Shown here: one piece after another, positions 17,218 through 26,416 of the stretch
Layout of the letters: each line of letters opens with the position of its first letter
Numbering within the stretch: position 1 is the first letter of the stretch
Assembly: GCA_963786945.1 (NCBI GenBank)
Contig: CAWBAO010000005.1
Location: 248,001 to 312,000, forward strand
Source of the DNA: JADKCZ01 sp963786945
GTDB taxonomy: Bacteria > Myxococcota > Myxococcia > Myxococcales > Anaeromyxobacteraceae
DNA: 64,000 nucleotides
Direction: 5' to 3'
The notes under the pieces: generated by a model
Told to the model about the DNA's origin: nothing
What the model saw: the letters and a program-made list of their open reading frames with translations, nothing else
Database searches by the model: none
Program-made: the position numbers and the translations under genes

Positions 17218-18041
17218 AGACGCTCCGCGCATCGGCCGCCCTCGCCGCGGCCCTCCTCCTTTCCGGCTGCGCCGGCGCCGGCGGCGACGCCGTGGCGCGC
17301 CGCGACCTGGAGGCCCTGCGCGGGGAGGTGCAGGCGCTGCGCCAGGAGAACGTCCAGCTGATGCGTTCGCTGGACCAGCTCGCCACCCGCGTCGACGCCC
17401 TGGCCCTGCGGCCCCGCCGGCTGGCCAGCGACCTGGCCCGCGCCGCGCCCGTCGCTGGCCCGGGCGCCGGCCTCGAATCGGCCGCGGTGCCCGAAGGCCT
17501 GGCCGTGGTGAGGGTGGAGCCGCCCCGGGCCAGCCGGGCCCCGCCGGTGCCGACCGGCACGCCGCTGGTCGAGCCCGACGCCGCCCGGCTCGACGCCATC
17601 GCCCGCCGGAGCGGCCGGGACCTGGCCGGCGACGCCGACAGCGAGCTCAAGGCGGCGCGCCGGCGTGAGCCGCTGGCGCGAGCCCACGCCCTGGAGGACT
17701 TCGTCTCCCGCTACCCACGTCATCCCCAGGCCGGAGGCGCCCTGCTCGAGTCCGCTGCCGCCTACGCCGAGGCCGGCAAGGTGGATGCGGCTTGCCGGCT
17801 GGACCGGCGCGTGGTGGACGAGTACCCGGCCAGCGAGCAGGTGAGCGACGCGCTGCTGCAGCTCGCCGGCTGCGAGGGGCGAAAGGGCGCGGCGGACCTC
17901 GAGCGCCGCTACCTCGCCCGCGTCGTCAACGATTTCCCGAGCTCGCCCGCGGCCCGCCGGGCCCGCGAGCGCCTCGAGTCCAATCCAGGTCGTCCCGGCG
18001 CCGATCCGTCGCCGGACGGCCCAGCAAGGAGCGGTCCATGA
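17214..18041 (+). CDS. Lipoprotein with coiled coil and TPR-like C-terminus (CpoB/YbgF-like)
   Basis: A 275-residue predicted lipoprotein. The signal peptide MKTLRASAALAAALLLSGC ends in a lipobox Cys. Residues about 30-65 form a short coiled coil (ALRGEVQALRQENVQLMRSL), as in YbgF/CpoB trimerisation domains. A Pro/Ala-rich linker follows, then TPR-like helices (ARAHALEDFVSRYPRHPQAG and the next two repeats). CpoB coordinates outer-membrane constriction with septal peptidoglycan synthesis; that role is only inferred here. The TTG start overlaps the upstream stop (TTGA) and has GAGG close by. It overlaps the LysM gene by ATGA, so the two are translationally coupled. Confidence 0.75.
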   Translation: MKTLRASAALAAALLLSGCAGAGGDAVARRDLEALRGEVQALRQENVQLMRSLDQLATRVDALALRPRRLASDLARAAPVAGPGAGLESAAVPEGLAVVRVEPPRASRAPPVPTGTPLVEPDAARLDAIARRSGRDLAGDADSELKAARRREPLARAHALEDFVSRYPRHPQAGGALLESAAAYAEAGKVDAACRLDRRVVDEYPASEQVSDALLQLAGCEGRKGAADLERRYLARVVNDFPSSPAARRARERLESNPGRPGADPSPDGPARSGP

Positions 18042-19399
18042 TCCGCACCATCAGCGTCGTCGTCGCAGCCCTCTTGCCGCTGGTCGCGGAAGCCCAGCTG
18101 GAGGCGGTCAAGGCAGCCAAGGGGGCGAGCCAGGCCACCGACGCCGGGAACCTCCGGGTGACGAAGCTGGCGGACGAGGCCTCGGCCCCGGATCGTCCGC
18201 CGGCGCAGGCAGCTCCGGCGGCCGCTGACCCGGTGCCGGACGCCAGGCTCCGGCCCGAGGGTTCCACGGCCACCGCCGACCAGGGACGGGGCTCGGTGCC
18301 GCCTCCCGACACCTACACGGTCCGCCCCGGGGACACCCTCTGGGATCTCTCCGGCCGCTTCCTCAACAACCCCTGGTACTGGCCCAAGGTCTGGTCGTTC
18401 AACCCGGAGCTGACCAATCCGCACTGGATCGAGCCCGGCAACGTCCTCAGGTTCTACCCGTCGCAGGAGGAGGCGCCCACCCGTGTCGAGCCGGTGACGG
18501 CCGGGAGCGCCCCGGAACCCGCCGCCGTGGAGGAGCCATCCGACCTCGAGGCGCCGCGCGAGCTGGAGTCGATCTCCCGGGCCGACATGAAGGCGCCGGT
18601 GCCGGTGGAGGACCAGGACGAGGTGGCGGTGGTCGGGCCCTACAAGGTGGGCTACGTCGCCCCCAAGACCATCATGATCCGCCGCGACAGCTTCGTGACC
18701 CCGACGCAGCTGGAGGAGTCGGGCACCATCGTGGCCGCCTTCGAGGAGAAGCTGATGCTCACCACCTCGGACCGCGCCTACGCCCGGTTCAAGGGTGAGC
18801 CGCCCAACAAGCTGGGCGAGACCTACATCGTCTACAAGACGCTCCGCGAGATCCACCACCCGGTGAGCGGCGAGCTGCTCGGCTACCAGACCCGGATCCT
18901 CGGCTCGGCGGTGGTGGTGGCCAAGGACCCCACGGCCGTCACGCTGGTCATCAACAACTCGATCGACGAGATCGAGCGGGGCGCGCTGCTCGGTCCGTGG
19001 ACCGAGAAGACCTTCCGCCCGGTCAAGGCCAGGCCGGCCGCCGTGGATCTCGACGGCCGCATCGTCGGGACGCGCCAGGAGGTGGTGACCCAGATCGCGG
19101 AGCAGAACGTGGTCTTCATCGACAAGGGCAAGGTCGACGGCGTGGAGGAGGGGAACGTCTTCCAGGTGATCCGCAGCGGCGATCCCTACGGCCTGCCGCT
19201 CACCAAGGAGCACCTGTCGCAGCCCAACGACCCGAGCCTGCCCCCCGAGGTGATGGGCGAGCTGATGGTGATCGACGTGAAGGAGACCACCTCGTCGGCG
19301 CTGGTGATGAAGAGCCGGCGCGAGCTCCTCATCGGCGACGCCGTGGAGATGCGCGTGGCCGGCGGCGCCAGGCCGGACACCGTGAGCGGCATTCGCTGA
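18038..19399 (+). CDS. Exported LysM-domain protein
   Basis: A 453-residue secreted protein. A short signal peptide (MIRTISVVVAALLPLVAEAQ) is followed by a Pro/Ala-rich region, then a LysM domain at about residues 90-140 (YTVRPGDTLWDLSGRFLNNP), which should bind peptidoglycan. The rest (about 190-450) is a conserved beta-rich region without a named domain, with VGPYKVGYVAPKTIMIRRDS near its start. AAGGAG lies 7 nt before the ATG, which overlaps the preceding stop. Proteins of this form are common in Deltaproteobacteria. Together with the upstream lipoprotein it points to cell-wall attachment. Confidence 0.87.
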   Translation: MIRTISVVVAALLPLVAEAQLEAVKAAKGASQATDAGNLRVTKLADEASAPDRPPAQAAPAAADPVPDARLRPEGSTATADQGRGSVPPPDTYTVRPGDTLWDLSGRFLNNPWYWPKVWSFNPELTNPHWIEPGNVLRFYPSQEEAPTRVEPVTAGSAPEPAAVEEPSDLEAPRELESISRADMKAPVPVEDQDEVAVVGPYKVGYVAPKTIMIRRDSFVTPTQLEESGTIVAAFEEKLMLTTSDRAYARFKGEPPNKLGETYIVYKTLREIHHPVSGELLGYQTRILGSAVVVAKDPTAVTLVINNSIDEIERGALLGPWTEKTFRPVKARPAAVDLDGRIVGTRQEVVTQIAEQNVVFIDKGKVDGVEEGNVFQVIRSGDPYGLPLTKEHLSQPNDPSLPPEVMGELMVIDVKETTSSALVMKSRRELLIGDAVEMRVAGGARPDTVSGIR

Positions 19400-19444
19400 G
19401 CGCAGATTCGGTCTCCGGCGCCCGGCTCCCGGAGCCCTCTCGGC

Positions 19445-19464
19445 GGCCGCCCCCTGGGGCGGCC
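19445..19464 (+). terminator. Strong GC hairpin after the LysM gene
   Basis: A perfect inverted repeat GGCCGCCCC-ct-GGGGCGGCC lies 45 bp after the LysM stop and is followed by GTCCTGTTC. It is the clearest terminator-type hairpin in the window and separates the envelope operon from dprA. Confidence 0.65.
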
Positions 19465-19549
19465 GTCCTGTTCCCGGGGAGGGGCCCTGGCTGGCCCAGG
19501 CCCACCGGGCGCCAGCCGGTGTCGGACCTGCCACGGAGAATGTGCGCCG

Positions 19550-20413
19550 ATGGAGACGGCGCGCACCCTCCGGCCCGGCGACGGCCACTTCCCCGAGTGC
19601 CTGGCGCGCATCCCCGGGCCCCCGGCTTCGCTGCGGCTGCGCGGCCACCTCGGGACGCCGGTCGCCCGCGTGGCCATCGTCGGTTCGCGCGACGCGGACG
19701 AGTACGGACGTGACATGGCCCGCCGCCTGGCGCGGGGCCTGGCCCGGGCCGGCGTGTCGGTGGTCTCCGGCGGAGCGCGCGGCATCGATGCCGAGGCCCA
19801 CGAAGGAGCCCTCGAGGCCGGCGGCCACACCGTGGCCGTGCTCGGCAGCGGCGTGGACCGGCCGGGCCCGGGTGCGAACCGGGACCTGTTCGAGCGCCTC
19901 CTCGCCTCGGGGGGCGCGCTCCTCTCCGAGTACCCGGATGGTACCCCGGCGCTGGGCTTCCGGATGGTGGAGCGCAACCGCATCGTCTCGGGACTGGGCG
20001 ACGCCGTGGTGGTGGTGCGCGCCGCACGTGGCAGCGGGGCCCTCATCACGGCGGGCCTGGCGCGGGCGCAGGGACGTCCCCTCCTGGCGGTGCCGGGCGA
20101 CGCCGGCCATCCGCTCTCGGAGGGACCGCACCAGCTGCTCCGGGAGGGCGCCGGGCTGGCCGCGGACCCGGCCGACGTGCTGGCCTGCCTCGGCCTGGCG
20201 CCCGGGCAGCAGCCGGAGCTGCCGCTCGGGGACCTGTCGCCCTCGGCCGGCCGGCTGCTCGCGGCGCTCACCGCATCGCCGCGTCACCTCTCGGAGGTGG
20301 CCCGTGCCGCCGGTCGAAGCGCCAGCGAGGCGCTGGCCGGATTGCTGGCCCTGGAGCTGGACGGGCTGTGCGAGCAGCGCCCGGGGCAGCGCTTCGTCCG
20401 GCGCGGAGCCTAG
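19550..20413 (+). CDS. dprA: DNA-processing protein DprA (natural transformation)
   Basis: A 287-residue DprA. The Rossmann-fold core shows VAIVGSRDADEYG, VVSGGARGIDAEAHEGAL, TVAVLGSGVDRPGP and a late nucleotide-site region (VVVRAARGSGALITAGLA). A winged-helix C-terminal domain (about 220-285) is present. The N-terminal SAM domain of longer DprA proteins is missing. DprA loads RecA onto incoming single-stranded DNA. It lies 8 nt before the topoisomerase gene, the common dprA-topA order. GGAG lies upstream of ATG 19550. Confidence 0.92.
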   Translation: METARTLRPGDGHFPECLARIPGPPASLRLRGHLGTPVARVAIVGSRDADEYGRDMARRLARGLARAGVSVVSGGARGIDAEAHEGALEAGGHTVAVLGSGVDRPGPGANRDLFERLLASGGALLSEYPDGTPALGFRMVERNRIVSGLGDAVVVVRAARGSGALITAGLARAQGRPLLAVPGDAGHPLSEGPHQLLREGAGLAADPADVLACLGLAPGQQPELPLGDLSPSAGRLLAALTASPRHLSEVARAAGRSASEALAGLLALELDGLCEQRPGQRFVRRGA

Positions 20414-20421
20414 GCGCCCCG

Positions 20422-21807
20422 GTGACGATCGCGAGCGCGGCGGCGTTGCTGGTGGTCGAGTCACCGGCCAAGGCGCTGACGCTGCGCCGCTGGCTGGGCC
20501 CGGGGTGGGAGGTGCGGGCGACCTCGGGCCACCTCCTCGACCTGCCTCGCCACCGCGAGGGGATCGACCTGGCCAGGGGCTTCGAGCCGTCCTGGGAGCT
20601 GGTGCGCGGCCGATCCCGGACGCTCAGCGAGCTGAAGCGGGCCGCCCGGCGGGCCGGACGGGTGGTCCTGGCCACCGATCCGGATCGGGAAGGGGAGGGG
20701 ATCGCGTGGCAGCTGGCGTCGGAGCTGGGTGCCGAGGGCGGCTCGCCCCGCGTGGCGAGGGTGCTGCTGCGCGAGCTGACGCCGGAGGCCGTCCTCCTCG
20801 CGCTGGGCCGCCCGGTCCCGCTGGACCGCGCGCGCGCGGAGGCCCAGCTGGCGCGCCGGGTGGTCGACCGGCTCATCGGCTACCGGCTGAGCGCGCGGCT
20901 CTCGTCGGCGCTCCGCCCCGGCCTCACCGCCGGGCGGGTCCAGGCGGCGGCCCTGCGGCTGGCCGCAGGCTGGGAGCCGCCCCCGGCGCCCACCGCGGGC
21001 GTGGCCCAGCCGCCCCCGCCGTTCACCACCGAGACGCTGCTCGTGGCCGCCGCGGAGCGGCTCAACCTCCGGCCCCGCCGGGCCATGGCGCTGGCGCAGC
21101 GGCTCTACGAGGGCGTCGAGCTCGGCGACGGAGGACGGACCGGCCTCATCACCTACCCGCGGACCGGATCGACCTGGGTGTCGCCCGCAGCCGATGGCGG
21201 AGTCCGGGAGCTGGTGGCGGCCCGCCAAGGCCCCTCGTCGCTGGACGCCGCGCCCTCCGGCCGCGCGCCGGACGGGCCCGCCGGCGGGCAGGAGGCGCTG
21301 CGACCCACCTCGCTCGACTGGCCGCCCGAGCGGACGCTCGAGCCCCTGCGGGCCGCAGGCGGCCGTGACCTGCAGCGGGTCTACGCGCTCATCTGGAATC
21401 GCTTCGTGGACTCACGGATGGCGCCGGCTCACCCCACCGGGCGGCCGGTGGCGCGTCCCGGTCCCCGGCCGGGAGCGGGGCGGCTCGACGACGCCGCCCT
21501 GCTGGCGGCGCTGGCGAGTCGTGGCGTCGGGCGCCCGTCCACCTTCGCCTCCATCGGCGAGAGCCTCGAGGCCCGCGGCTACCTCACCCGGAGCAGTGGC
21601 GCGCTGCAGGTGACGCCGCTCGGCCGCCGGGTGGTCGCCTGGCTCGATCGCACCTTCCCTCGGACGCTGGACGCCGACTTCACCGCCGGCCTGGAGTCAC
21701 GGCTCGACGAGGTGGAGGCAGGGCGGCTGCCGTGGCGGGAGGCGGTGGCCTGGGCGTGGGGACCGCTGGAGCGGGTCCTGGCGCTGCCCGGGGCGGGGCC
21801 CAGCTAG
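20422..21807 (+). CDS. topA: Minimal type IA DNA topoisomerase lacking most of domain II and the zinc tail
   Basis: A 461-residue TopA-like protein, much shorter than the usual 700-900. The TOPRIM domain is intact: Glu in VVESPAKALTL and the D-D-E site in ATDPDREGEGIAW. The helical domain (LIGYRLSARL, GLTAGRVQAAALRL) and the active-site segment GLITYPRTGSTW with Tyr245 are present. From RVQAAALRL the sequence jumps to PPPPFTTETL, and from SRMAPA to LLAALASRGVGRPSTF. In E. coli TopA these two jumps correspond roughly to the two halves of domain II, the hinge of the toroidal gate. No C-terminal Cys4 zinc motifs are present. The frame is unbroken, so the shortening is not an assembly frameshift. 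It may be a paralogue or a reduced enzyme; a full-length TopA elsewhere is likely but not visible. Confidence 0.85.
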   Translation: MTIASAAALLVVESPAKALTLRRWLGPGWEVRATSGHLLDLPRHREGIDLARGFEPSWELVRGRSRTLSELKRAARRAGRVVLATDPDREGEGIAWQLASELGAEGGSPRVARVLLRELTPEAVLLALGRPVPLDRARAEAQLARRVVDRLIGYRLSARLSSALRPGLTAGRVQAAALRLAAGWEPPPAPTAGVAQPPPPFTTETLLVAAAERLNLRPRRAMALAQRLYEGVELGDGGRTGLITYPRTGSTWVSPAADGGVRELVAARQGPSSLDAAPSGRAPDGPAGGQEALRPTSLDWPPERTLEPLRAAGGRDLQRVYALIWNRFVDSRMAPAHPTGRPVARPGPRPGAGRLDDAALLAALASRGVGRPSTFASIGESLEARGYLTRSSGALQVTPLGRRVVAWLDRTFPRTLDADFTAGLESRLDEVEAGRLPWREAVAWAWGPLERVLALPGAGPS

Positions 21808-22172
21808 GTCACCCCGGCCTTGGCGCCGCGCTCCCTGGCGTCGGCGCAGCCAGCGCAGCGGATGGCCCAGGGCAGGGCCTCCAGCCGCTTGGCCTCGATG
21901 GCCTGCCCGCACTCGGCGCACTCGCCCCACCGCCCCTCGTCGATCCGCTGGAGGGCCGCCTCGATGCGGCGCAGCTCCATGCGCTCCGCCTCGTTGAGCC
22001 GGGTGAGGTCGGCGGCCCCCTGCTCCGCCTGGGCCTCCTCCTCGAACTCCTGGCCGCGCTCGGCCGAGCGCAAGCCGTCCAGCTCGGCCTCGGCGCGGCG
22101 GGTGGCCTGGAGGACCGCGGCGCGACGGCGTTCCAGCTCCTTCTTCGCCCTCTGCTGTCTGCTCGTGGTCAC
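21804..22172 (-). CDS. DksA/TraR-type zinc-finger protein
   Basis: A 122-residue protein with an N-terminal coiled coil (about 5-70) and a C-terminal C4 zinc finger (CAECGQAIEAKRL and CAGCAD). It belongs to the DksA/TraR family, which binds RNA polymerase through the secondary channel and modulates transcription, often with ppGpp. The coil tip acidic residues typical of DksA are not clearly identifiable, so it may be a DksA-like paralogue. It starts at GTG 22172 with AAGGGAG upstream and converges on topA; the two stop codons share the bases CTAG. It is antisense within an otherwise forward-oriented cluster. Confidence 0.87.
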   Translation of the reverse strand: MTTSRQQRAKKELERRRAAVLQATRRAEAELDGLRSAERGQEFEEEAQAEQGAADLTRLNEAERMELRRIEAALQRIDEGRWGECAECGQAIEAKRLEALPWAIRCAGCADARERGAKAGVT

Positions 22173-22256
22173 GTTGCGCTCCCTTCAAGTCCAAGCGTAT
22201 ACCCGAGGCGGCTCGAGTGAGACGCCCCGGGAGGGCGGGCCACGGGGCGCGACTCC

Positions 22257-23573
22257 ATGACGCAGCGTGTGACCATCATCGGCGCGGGGCTGGCGGGGTG
22301 CGAGGCAGCGTTGCGCCTGGCGCGCGCCGGGGTGGGCGTGGATCTCTGGGAGATGAAGCCGGCCCACCGCTCGCCGGCCCACGTGCTCGACGGCCCATGC
22401 GAGCTGGTCTGCTCCAACTCCCTCCGCTCCGACAACCCGCTCAACGCCATCGGCCTGCTCCACGAGGAGCTGCGCCGGCTCGACAGCCCGGTGCTGGCGG
22501 CGGCCGACGAGACCCGGGTGCCGGCCGGCGATGCGCTGGCGGTCGACCGCGAGCGGTTCAGCCGCCGCGTCGCGGCGCGGTTGGCGGAGCGGCCGGAGAT
22601 CCGGGTCCTCTCGGGCGAGGTGACGGTGCTGCCGGAGGGGCCGGGACCGGCGCTGGTGGCCACCGGGCCACTCACCGGCGATGCGCTGGCGGCCCAGCTG
22701 CAGGCCCTCTGCGGCGGGCGGCTCGCCTTCTACGACGCCATCGCCCCCATCGTCTCGGCCGAGTCGATCGACATGACCGTGGCCTTCGCCCGCTCCCGCT
22801 ACGACAAGGGCAGCGGCCCCGACTACCTCAACCTGCCGCTCGACGAGGCGCAGTACCACGCCTTCGTCGACGCGCTGCTGGCCGGGGAGAAGGTGAGGCC
22901 GCACGGCTTCGAGGAGCCGCGCTACTTCGACGGCTGCCTCCCCATCGAGGTGATGGCGGAGCGCGGCCGGGAGGTGCTGGCCCACGGGCCGCTCAAGCCG
23001 GTGGGGCTCGAGGATCCGCGCACCGGGAAGCGGGCGCACGCGGTCGTCCAGCTGCGCCGGGAGGACGTCGGGGGGACGGCCTGGAACCTGGTCGGGTTCC
23101 AGACCCGGCTCACCTGGCCCGAGCAGCGGCGGATCTTCCGTGCCCTGCCGGGACTGGCCAACGCGGAGTTCCAGCGGCTGGGCCAGGTCCACCGCAACAC
23201 CTTCGTGGACGCGCCCCGGGTGCTGGCCCCCGACCTGTCGGTCCGGGCCAGCCCCCACCTCTTCCTGGCCGGGCAGATCACCGGCGTCGAGGGGTACGTC
23301 GAGTCGGCGGCCTGCGGCCACCTCGCGGCGCGCGCCATCCTCGATCGGCTGGCCGGGCGCCCATTCCGGCCGCCCCCGGCGGCCACGGCCCTGGGTGGCC
23401 TGCACCGCCACCTGACGGGCGAGGCGCATCCTCCCGGCCACGAGCACCAGCCGAGCAACGTGATCTTCGCGCTCTTCCCGCCGCTGCCGGGCCGGGTGCG
23501 CGGCGGCAAGGAAGGGCGCAAGCTGGCCCACGTCGAGCGGGCGCGAAAGGAGCTGGGCGCGTGGATATCCTGA
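22257..23573 (+). CDS. trmFO: Methylenetetrahydrofolate-tRNA (uracil-5-)-methyltransferase TrmFO
   Basis: A 438-residue flavoprotein that makes m5U54 in the T-loop of tRNAs using methylenetetrahydrofolate and FADH2. The FAD-binding start VTIIGAGLAGCEAALRLA, the GCELVCSNSLRSD-like segment (CELVCSNSLRSDNPLNAIG), YFDGCLPIEVMAERG and AGQITGVEGYVESAA are all family signatures. It is the gene expected after topA in the common dprA-topA-trmFO-xerC order. It overlaps the next gene by 13 nt. The divergent DksA-like gene shares an 84-bp region containing GTATAC near 22197. Confidence 0.95.
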   Translation: MTQRVTIIGAGLAGCEAALRLARAGVGVDLWEMKPAHRSPAHVLDGPCELVCSNSLRSDNPLNAIGLLHEELRRLDSPVLAAADETRVPAGDALAVDRERFSRRVAARLAERPEIRVLSGEVTVLPEGPGPALVATGPLTGDALAAQLQALCGGRLAFYDAIAPIVSAESIDMTVAFARSRYDKGSGPDYLNLPLDEAQYHAFVDALLAGEKVRPHGFEEPRYFDGCLPIEVMAERGREVLAHGPLKPVGLEDPRTGKRAHAVVQLRREDVGGTAWNLVGFQTRLTWPEQRRIFRALPGLANAEFQRLGQVHRNTFVDAPRVLAPDLSVRASPHLFLAGQITGVEGYVESAACGHLAARAILDRLAGRPFRPPPAATALGGLHRHLTGEAHPPGHEHQPSNVIFALFPPLPGRVRGGKEGRKLAHVERARKELGAWIS

Positions 23574-25168
23574 GCGTGAGGCGTGGGGCCGGGGCCATGG
23601 GCGCCCGACGGGTCCTGGCGGTCATGGCGGCCCTGACGGCCCTGACGGCCGTGACGGTCGGGCTGGCGGGGTGCCCGGGGGGCGGCTCGGGCGAGCAGGG
23701 CGGGCTGGGGCGCCGGCTCGTGCCCGGGGCGGCGAAGGGGCTGCTGGCGTCGGCCGACGGAGGGTGGCTGGCGCTGCTCGACGGGTGCGTGGAGGTGAAG
23801 GGACGCTTCCTGCCGCCCGGGACGGCGACCTGCGACCTGAAGGTGCTCGCCACCTCCGGCGGCGAGCCTCGCCTGGTGGCGCGGGCCGTCCCGACCCTCC
23901 GCCAGGGCGCCCTCTTCGCGCCGGAGGGGAACACCCTGGCGGTGATGGCCGACTACGACTTCGAGCGCGGGGCGGGAACGCTGGTCCTGGTGCGCGACGG
24001 CGCGGCCAGGGAGGTGGCGCGCGGAGTCACCTTCTACGGCTTCGTTCCGGGGGGCGGCGGCGCCGTGGCTGCCGTGGCCGAGGGTCGGCTCGTCGTCACC
24101 GGACCGGCCGGAGACCGGCTGGGCCAGCACCCCGCGCAGGGCTTCGGGAGCTTCGAGCTGCGGAGGACGGTCGACGGGGCGGTGGTGGGGCTCGGCAGGA
24201 CGCTGGGAGACCAGCGGGGCGCGCTCTTCCAGGTCGACCTGGGCCAGCTCGGGCGAGGCGGCGGGCCGGTCGCCGAGGGGACCGCCGACTTCAGCATGGC
24301 GCCGGGAGGGCGGGCCTTCGCCTATACCGTCACCGGGAAGCGGGGGACCGAGCTCTTCCTCGCCGGTGGCCAGGCGAAGCAGCCGGTGCGCGTCGCGGAG
24401 GGCGCCCGCTCCTTCGCCTTCGAGCCGGGTGGCACGGTGCTCGCCTGGATCTCCGAGGCCGCGCCGGGCAAGCAGGGAGACCTCCTGGTGGCGGCGCCGG
24501 GTGGCGCGCCGCGGCGACTCGGCCGCGAGGTGGGGGAGTATCGCTGGGCCGCGGCGGGGTCGCGGCTGGCCTGGCTCGAGCAGTACGACCCGCGCGGGCG
24601 GGCCGGCGTGCTTGGGGTGGGCGGACCCGGCGAGGCGCCTCACACCTTCGGCAGGAACGTGACCGAGTTCGAGCTGTCGGCGGATGGCTCCCAGGTGGCC
24701 TTCCTGCGCCACACCGTGGAGGGTGGCTACTCGGTCGACCTGTGGGCCAGCGAGGCGAGGGGCGAGCCCCGGAAGGTGGCGCGCGGGGTGTTCGGCTTCT
24801 CCTATTCGCCGGACGGGCGCTGGCTCTACTACCGGACCCGCTGTACCCGGAACGGAGAGGCCTGCGACCTGGAGCGGGTGGCGGCGGTCGGCGCCGATTC
24901 GAGGCCCCAGGAGATTGCCCGGGGCGTGAAGAGCTTCGAGTTCGATCCACGCGATGCGGGGCGGCTGCTCCTGACCTGGCAGCGGGCGGACCTGGTGGCG
25001 CTCGACTTCGGCATCTGGCGGGACGGCAGGCTGGTCCAGGTGGACCGCGGGGCATTGCCGGGGAGCATCCGATTCCTCGGCCCGGACTCGAAGCGCGTGG
25101 CGTACGCGGTGGTCCAGCCGAAGCGGGCCGGCATCTACGTGGCATCCCCGTCCCCCGTCCCAGAGTAG
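23561..25168 (+). CDS. Predicted lipoprotein with beta-propeller (PD40/WD40-like) repeats
   Basis: A 535-residue exported protein. GTG 23561 has AAAGGAG 8 nt upstream and overlaps trmFO. The signal sequence ends in a lipobox (TVGLAGC). The rest has about seven repeats of the pattern V-A-x-G-V-x-x-F-x-F-x-P-G-G followed by a beta strand, for example VARGVFGFSYSPDGRWLYYR, which suggests a propeller of the TolB type. Function is not recognised. A second ATG at 23597 would give the same lipobox with a shorter leader. The protein ends SPSPVPE: the last codons and the TAG stop are contributed by REP-like copy C. Confidence 0.8.
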   Translation: MDILSVRRGAGAMGARRVLAVMAALTALTAVTVGLAGCPGGGSGEQGGLGRRLVPGAAKGLLASADGGWLALLDGCVEVKGRFLPPGTATCDLKVLATSGGEPRLVARAVPTLRQGALFAPEGNTLAVMADYDFERGAGTLVLVRDGAAREVARGVTFYGFVPGGGGAVAAVAEGRLVVTGPAGDRLGQHPAQGFGSFELRRTVDGAVVGLGRTLGDQRGALFQVDLGQLGRGGGPVAEGTADFSMAPGGRAFAYTVTGKRGTELFLAGGQAKQPVRVAEGARSFAFEPGGTVLAWISEAAPGKQGDLLVAAPGGAPRRLGREVGEYRWAAAGSRLAWLEQYDPRGRAGVLGVGGPGEAPHTFGRNVTEFELSADGSQVAFLRHTVEGGYSVDLWASEARGEPRKVARGVFGFSYSPDGRWLYYRTRCTRNGEACDLERVAAVGADSRPQEIARGVKSFEFDPRDAGRLLLTWQRADLVALDFGIWRDGRLVQVDRGALPGSIRFLGPDSKRVAYAVVQPKRAGIYVASPSPVPE

Positions 25169-25170
25169 TT
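25154..25170 (-). repeat. REP-like 17-bp motif, copy C (left flank of RAYT)
   Basis: An exact copy, inverted relative to copies A and D. It overlaps the 3' end and TAG stop (25166-25168) of the lipoprotein gene and lies 113 bp before the transposase start. With copy D it forms inverted flanks around the transposase. Confidence 0.66.
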
Positions 25171-25282
25171 GGGCGGACGGAGGGCCGTGGGGCGGACCAG
25201 GGAGGGTGGGGAGGAAGGGCGCAAGCGCCTGGAATCCGGTGAGGTCGGTGGTGGCACGGGGCGTGCGAAGCCGTGAAGGACC

Positions 25283-26185
25283 ATGACCGCGCCACGTCAG
25301 GTCCTCCCCGGCACCACGTACCTCGTCACCCGCCGCTGCTCGCAGCGCCAGTTGCTGTTGAAGCCGTCGCAGGAGACCAACCAGACCGTCGGCTACCTGC
25401 TGGCCCTCGCGGCCAACCGCTTCCAGGTCGAGGTCCACGCCTTTTGCGTGATGTCCAACCATCTCCATCTGGTGGTCACCGACCCGGAGGCCCGCCTCCC
25501 CGCCTTCACCCAGTTCTTCGACTCGCTGGTGGCCCGGTCGATGAACGCGTGGCTGGCCCGCTGGGAGAACTTCTGGGCCCCCACCAGCTACAGTGCCGTG
25601 GCGCTCCACGGCCCCGCCGACGTCGTGGACAAGTCGGCCTACGTGCTGGCGAATCCGGTCGCGGCTGGCCTGGTCCGACGCGGGCGGAGCTGGCCGGGGC
25701 TCTGGTCGGCCCCGGAGCAACTCGGAACTGGGCTCCTCGAGTTCCAGCGACCCACCCGGTTCTTCCGGGCCAGGGGGGCCTCCTCGCTGCCCGAGCGGGC
25801 CTGCCTCGCCCTGGTCGTCCCTCCCGGCTTCGACTCACCCGACCAGTTCCGACGAGCCCTCCAGGACGCCCTCGCCGCCAGGGAGGCCGCCGCCGCAGCC
25901 GACCTGGCTTCGCAGGGACGGGGATTCCTCGGCGTCCCTCGCGTCCTCGCCCAGCGCCCCTTCGCCCGACCCCATCGCCACGAGCCGCGCCGCGGCCTCA
26001 ACCCCCGCCTCGCCTGTCGAGACAAGTGGCGCCGAATCCAGGCCCTCAGCCAGCTGATGCAGTTCCTCAGCGACTACCGCGCTGCCTTCCTCTCCTGGCG
26101 CGCCGGCTCCACCCGGGTCCTCTTCCCTCCCGGCACCTACCTCATGCGCGTCCTCCACCGCGCCCCCTGCCTCCCCTCCGGCTGA
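25283..26185 (+). CDS. REP-associated tyrosine transposase (RAYT, Y1_Tnp family)
   Basis: A 300-residue protein. The HUH motif is SNHLHLVV, a conserved N-terminal block PGTTYLVTRRCSQR is typical of TnpA_REP, and the catalytic Tyr is in SAYVLANPVAAGLV. RAYTs are single-strand endonucleases related to IS200 TnpA. They usually occur once per genome and cleave at GTAG/GGAG-containing REP ends. This one has a C-terminal extension of about 130 residues rich in Arg, Pro and Ala that is not part of the catalytic core. A GTAG tetranucleotide is present in each flanking repeat on the complementary reading. Confidence 0.85.
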   Translation: MTAPRQVLPGTTYLVTRRCSQRQLLLKPSQETNQTVGYLLALAANRFQVEVHAFCVMSNHLHLVVTDPEARLPAFTQFFDSLVARSMNAWLARWENFWAPTSYSAVALHGPADVVDKSAYVLANPVAAGLVRRGRSWPGLWSAPEQLGTGLLEFQRPTRFFRARGASSLPERACLALVVPPGFDSPDQFRRALQDALAAREAAAAADLASQGRGFLGVPRVLAQRPFARPHRHEPRRGLNPRLACRDKWRRIQALSQLMQFLSDYRAAFLSWRAGSTRVLFPPGTYLMRVLHRAPCLPSG

Positions 26186-26416
26186 CCAGGACTCCCGCCC
26201 ACTCCCTCGCTCGCCCGCACCCGCCTCCACGGGGCGGTCGACCCATGACCGGGCTCGTCTCCAGGCATGTTCGCGCGAGCTCCCGGCTCCCAAGCGACCC
26301 CCGGGGCATCTCCGGGCAGGCCCACACTCCCCACTGCCGCCCGCCGAATCACCCAGGTCTGCGTCCCGCCCAGGTCCACAGGCCCGTTGACGCCCCCGGA
26401 ACGGCCTCCTCCCCCT

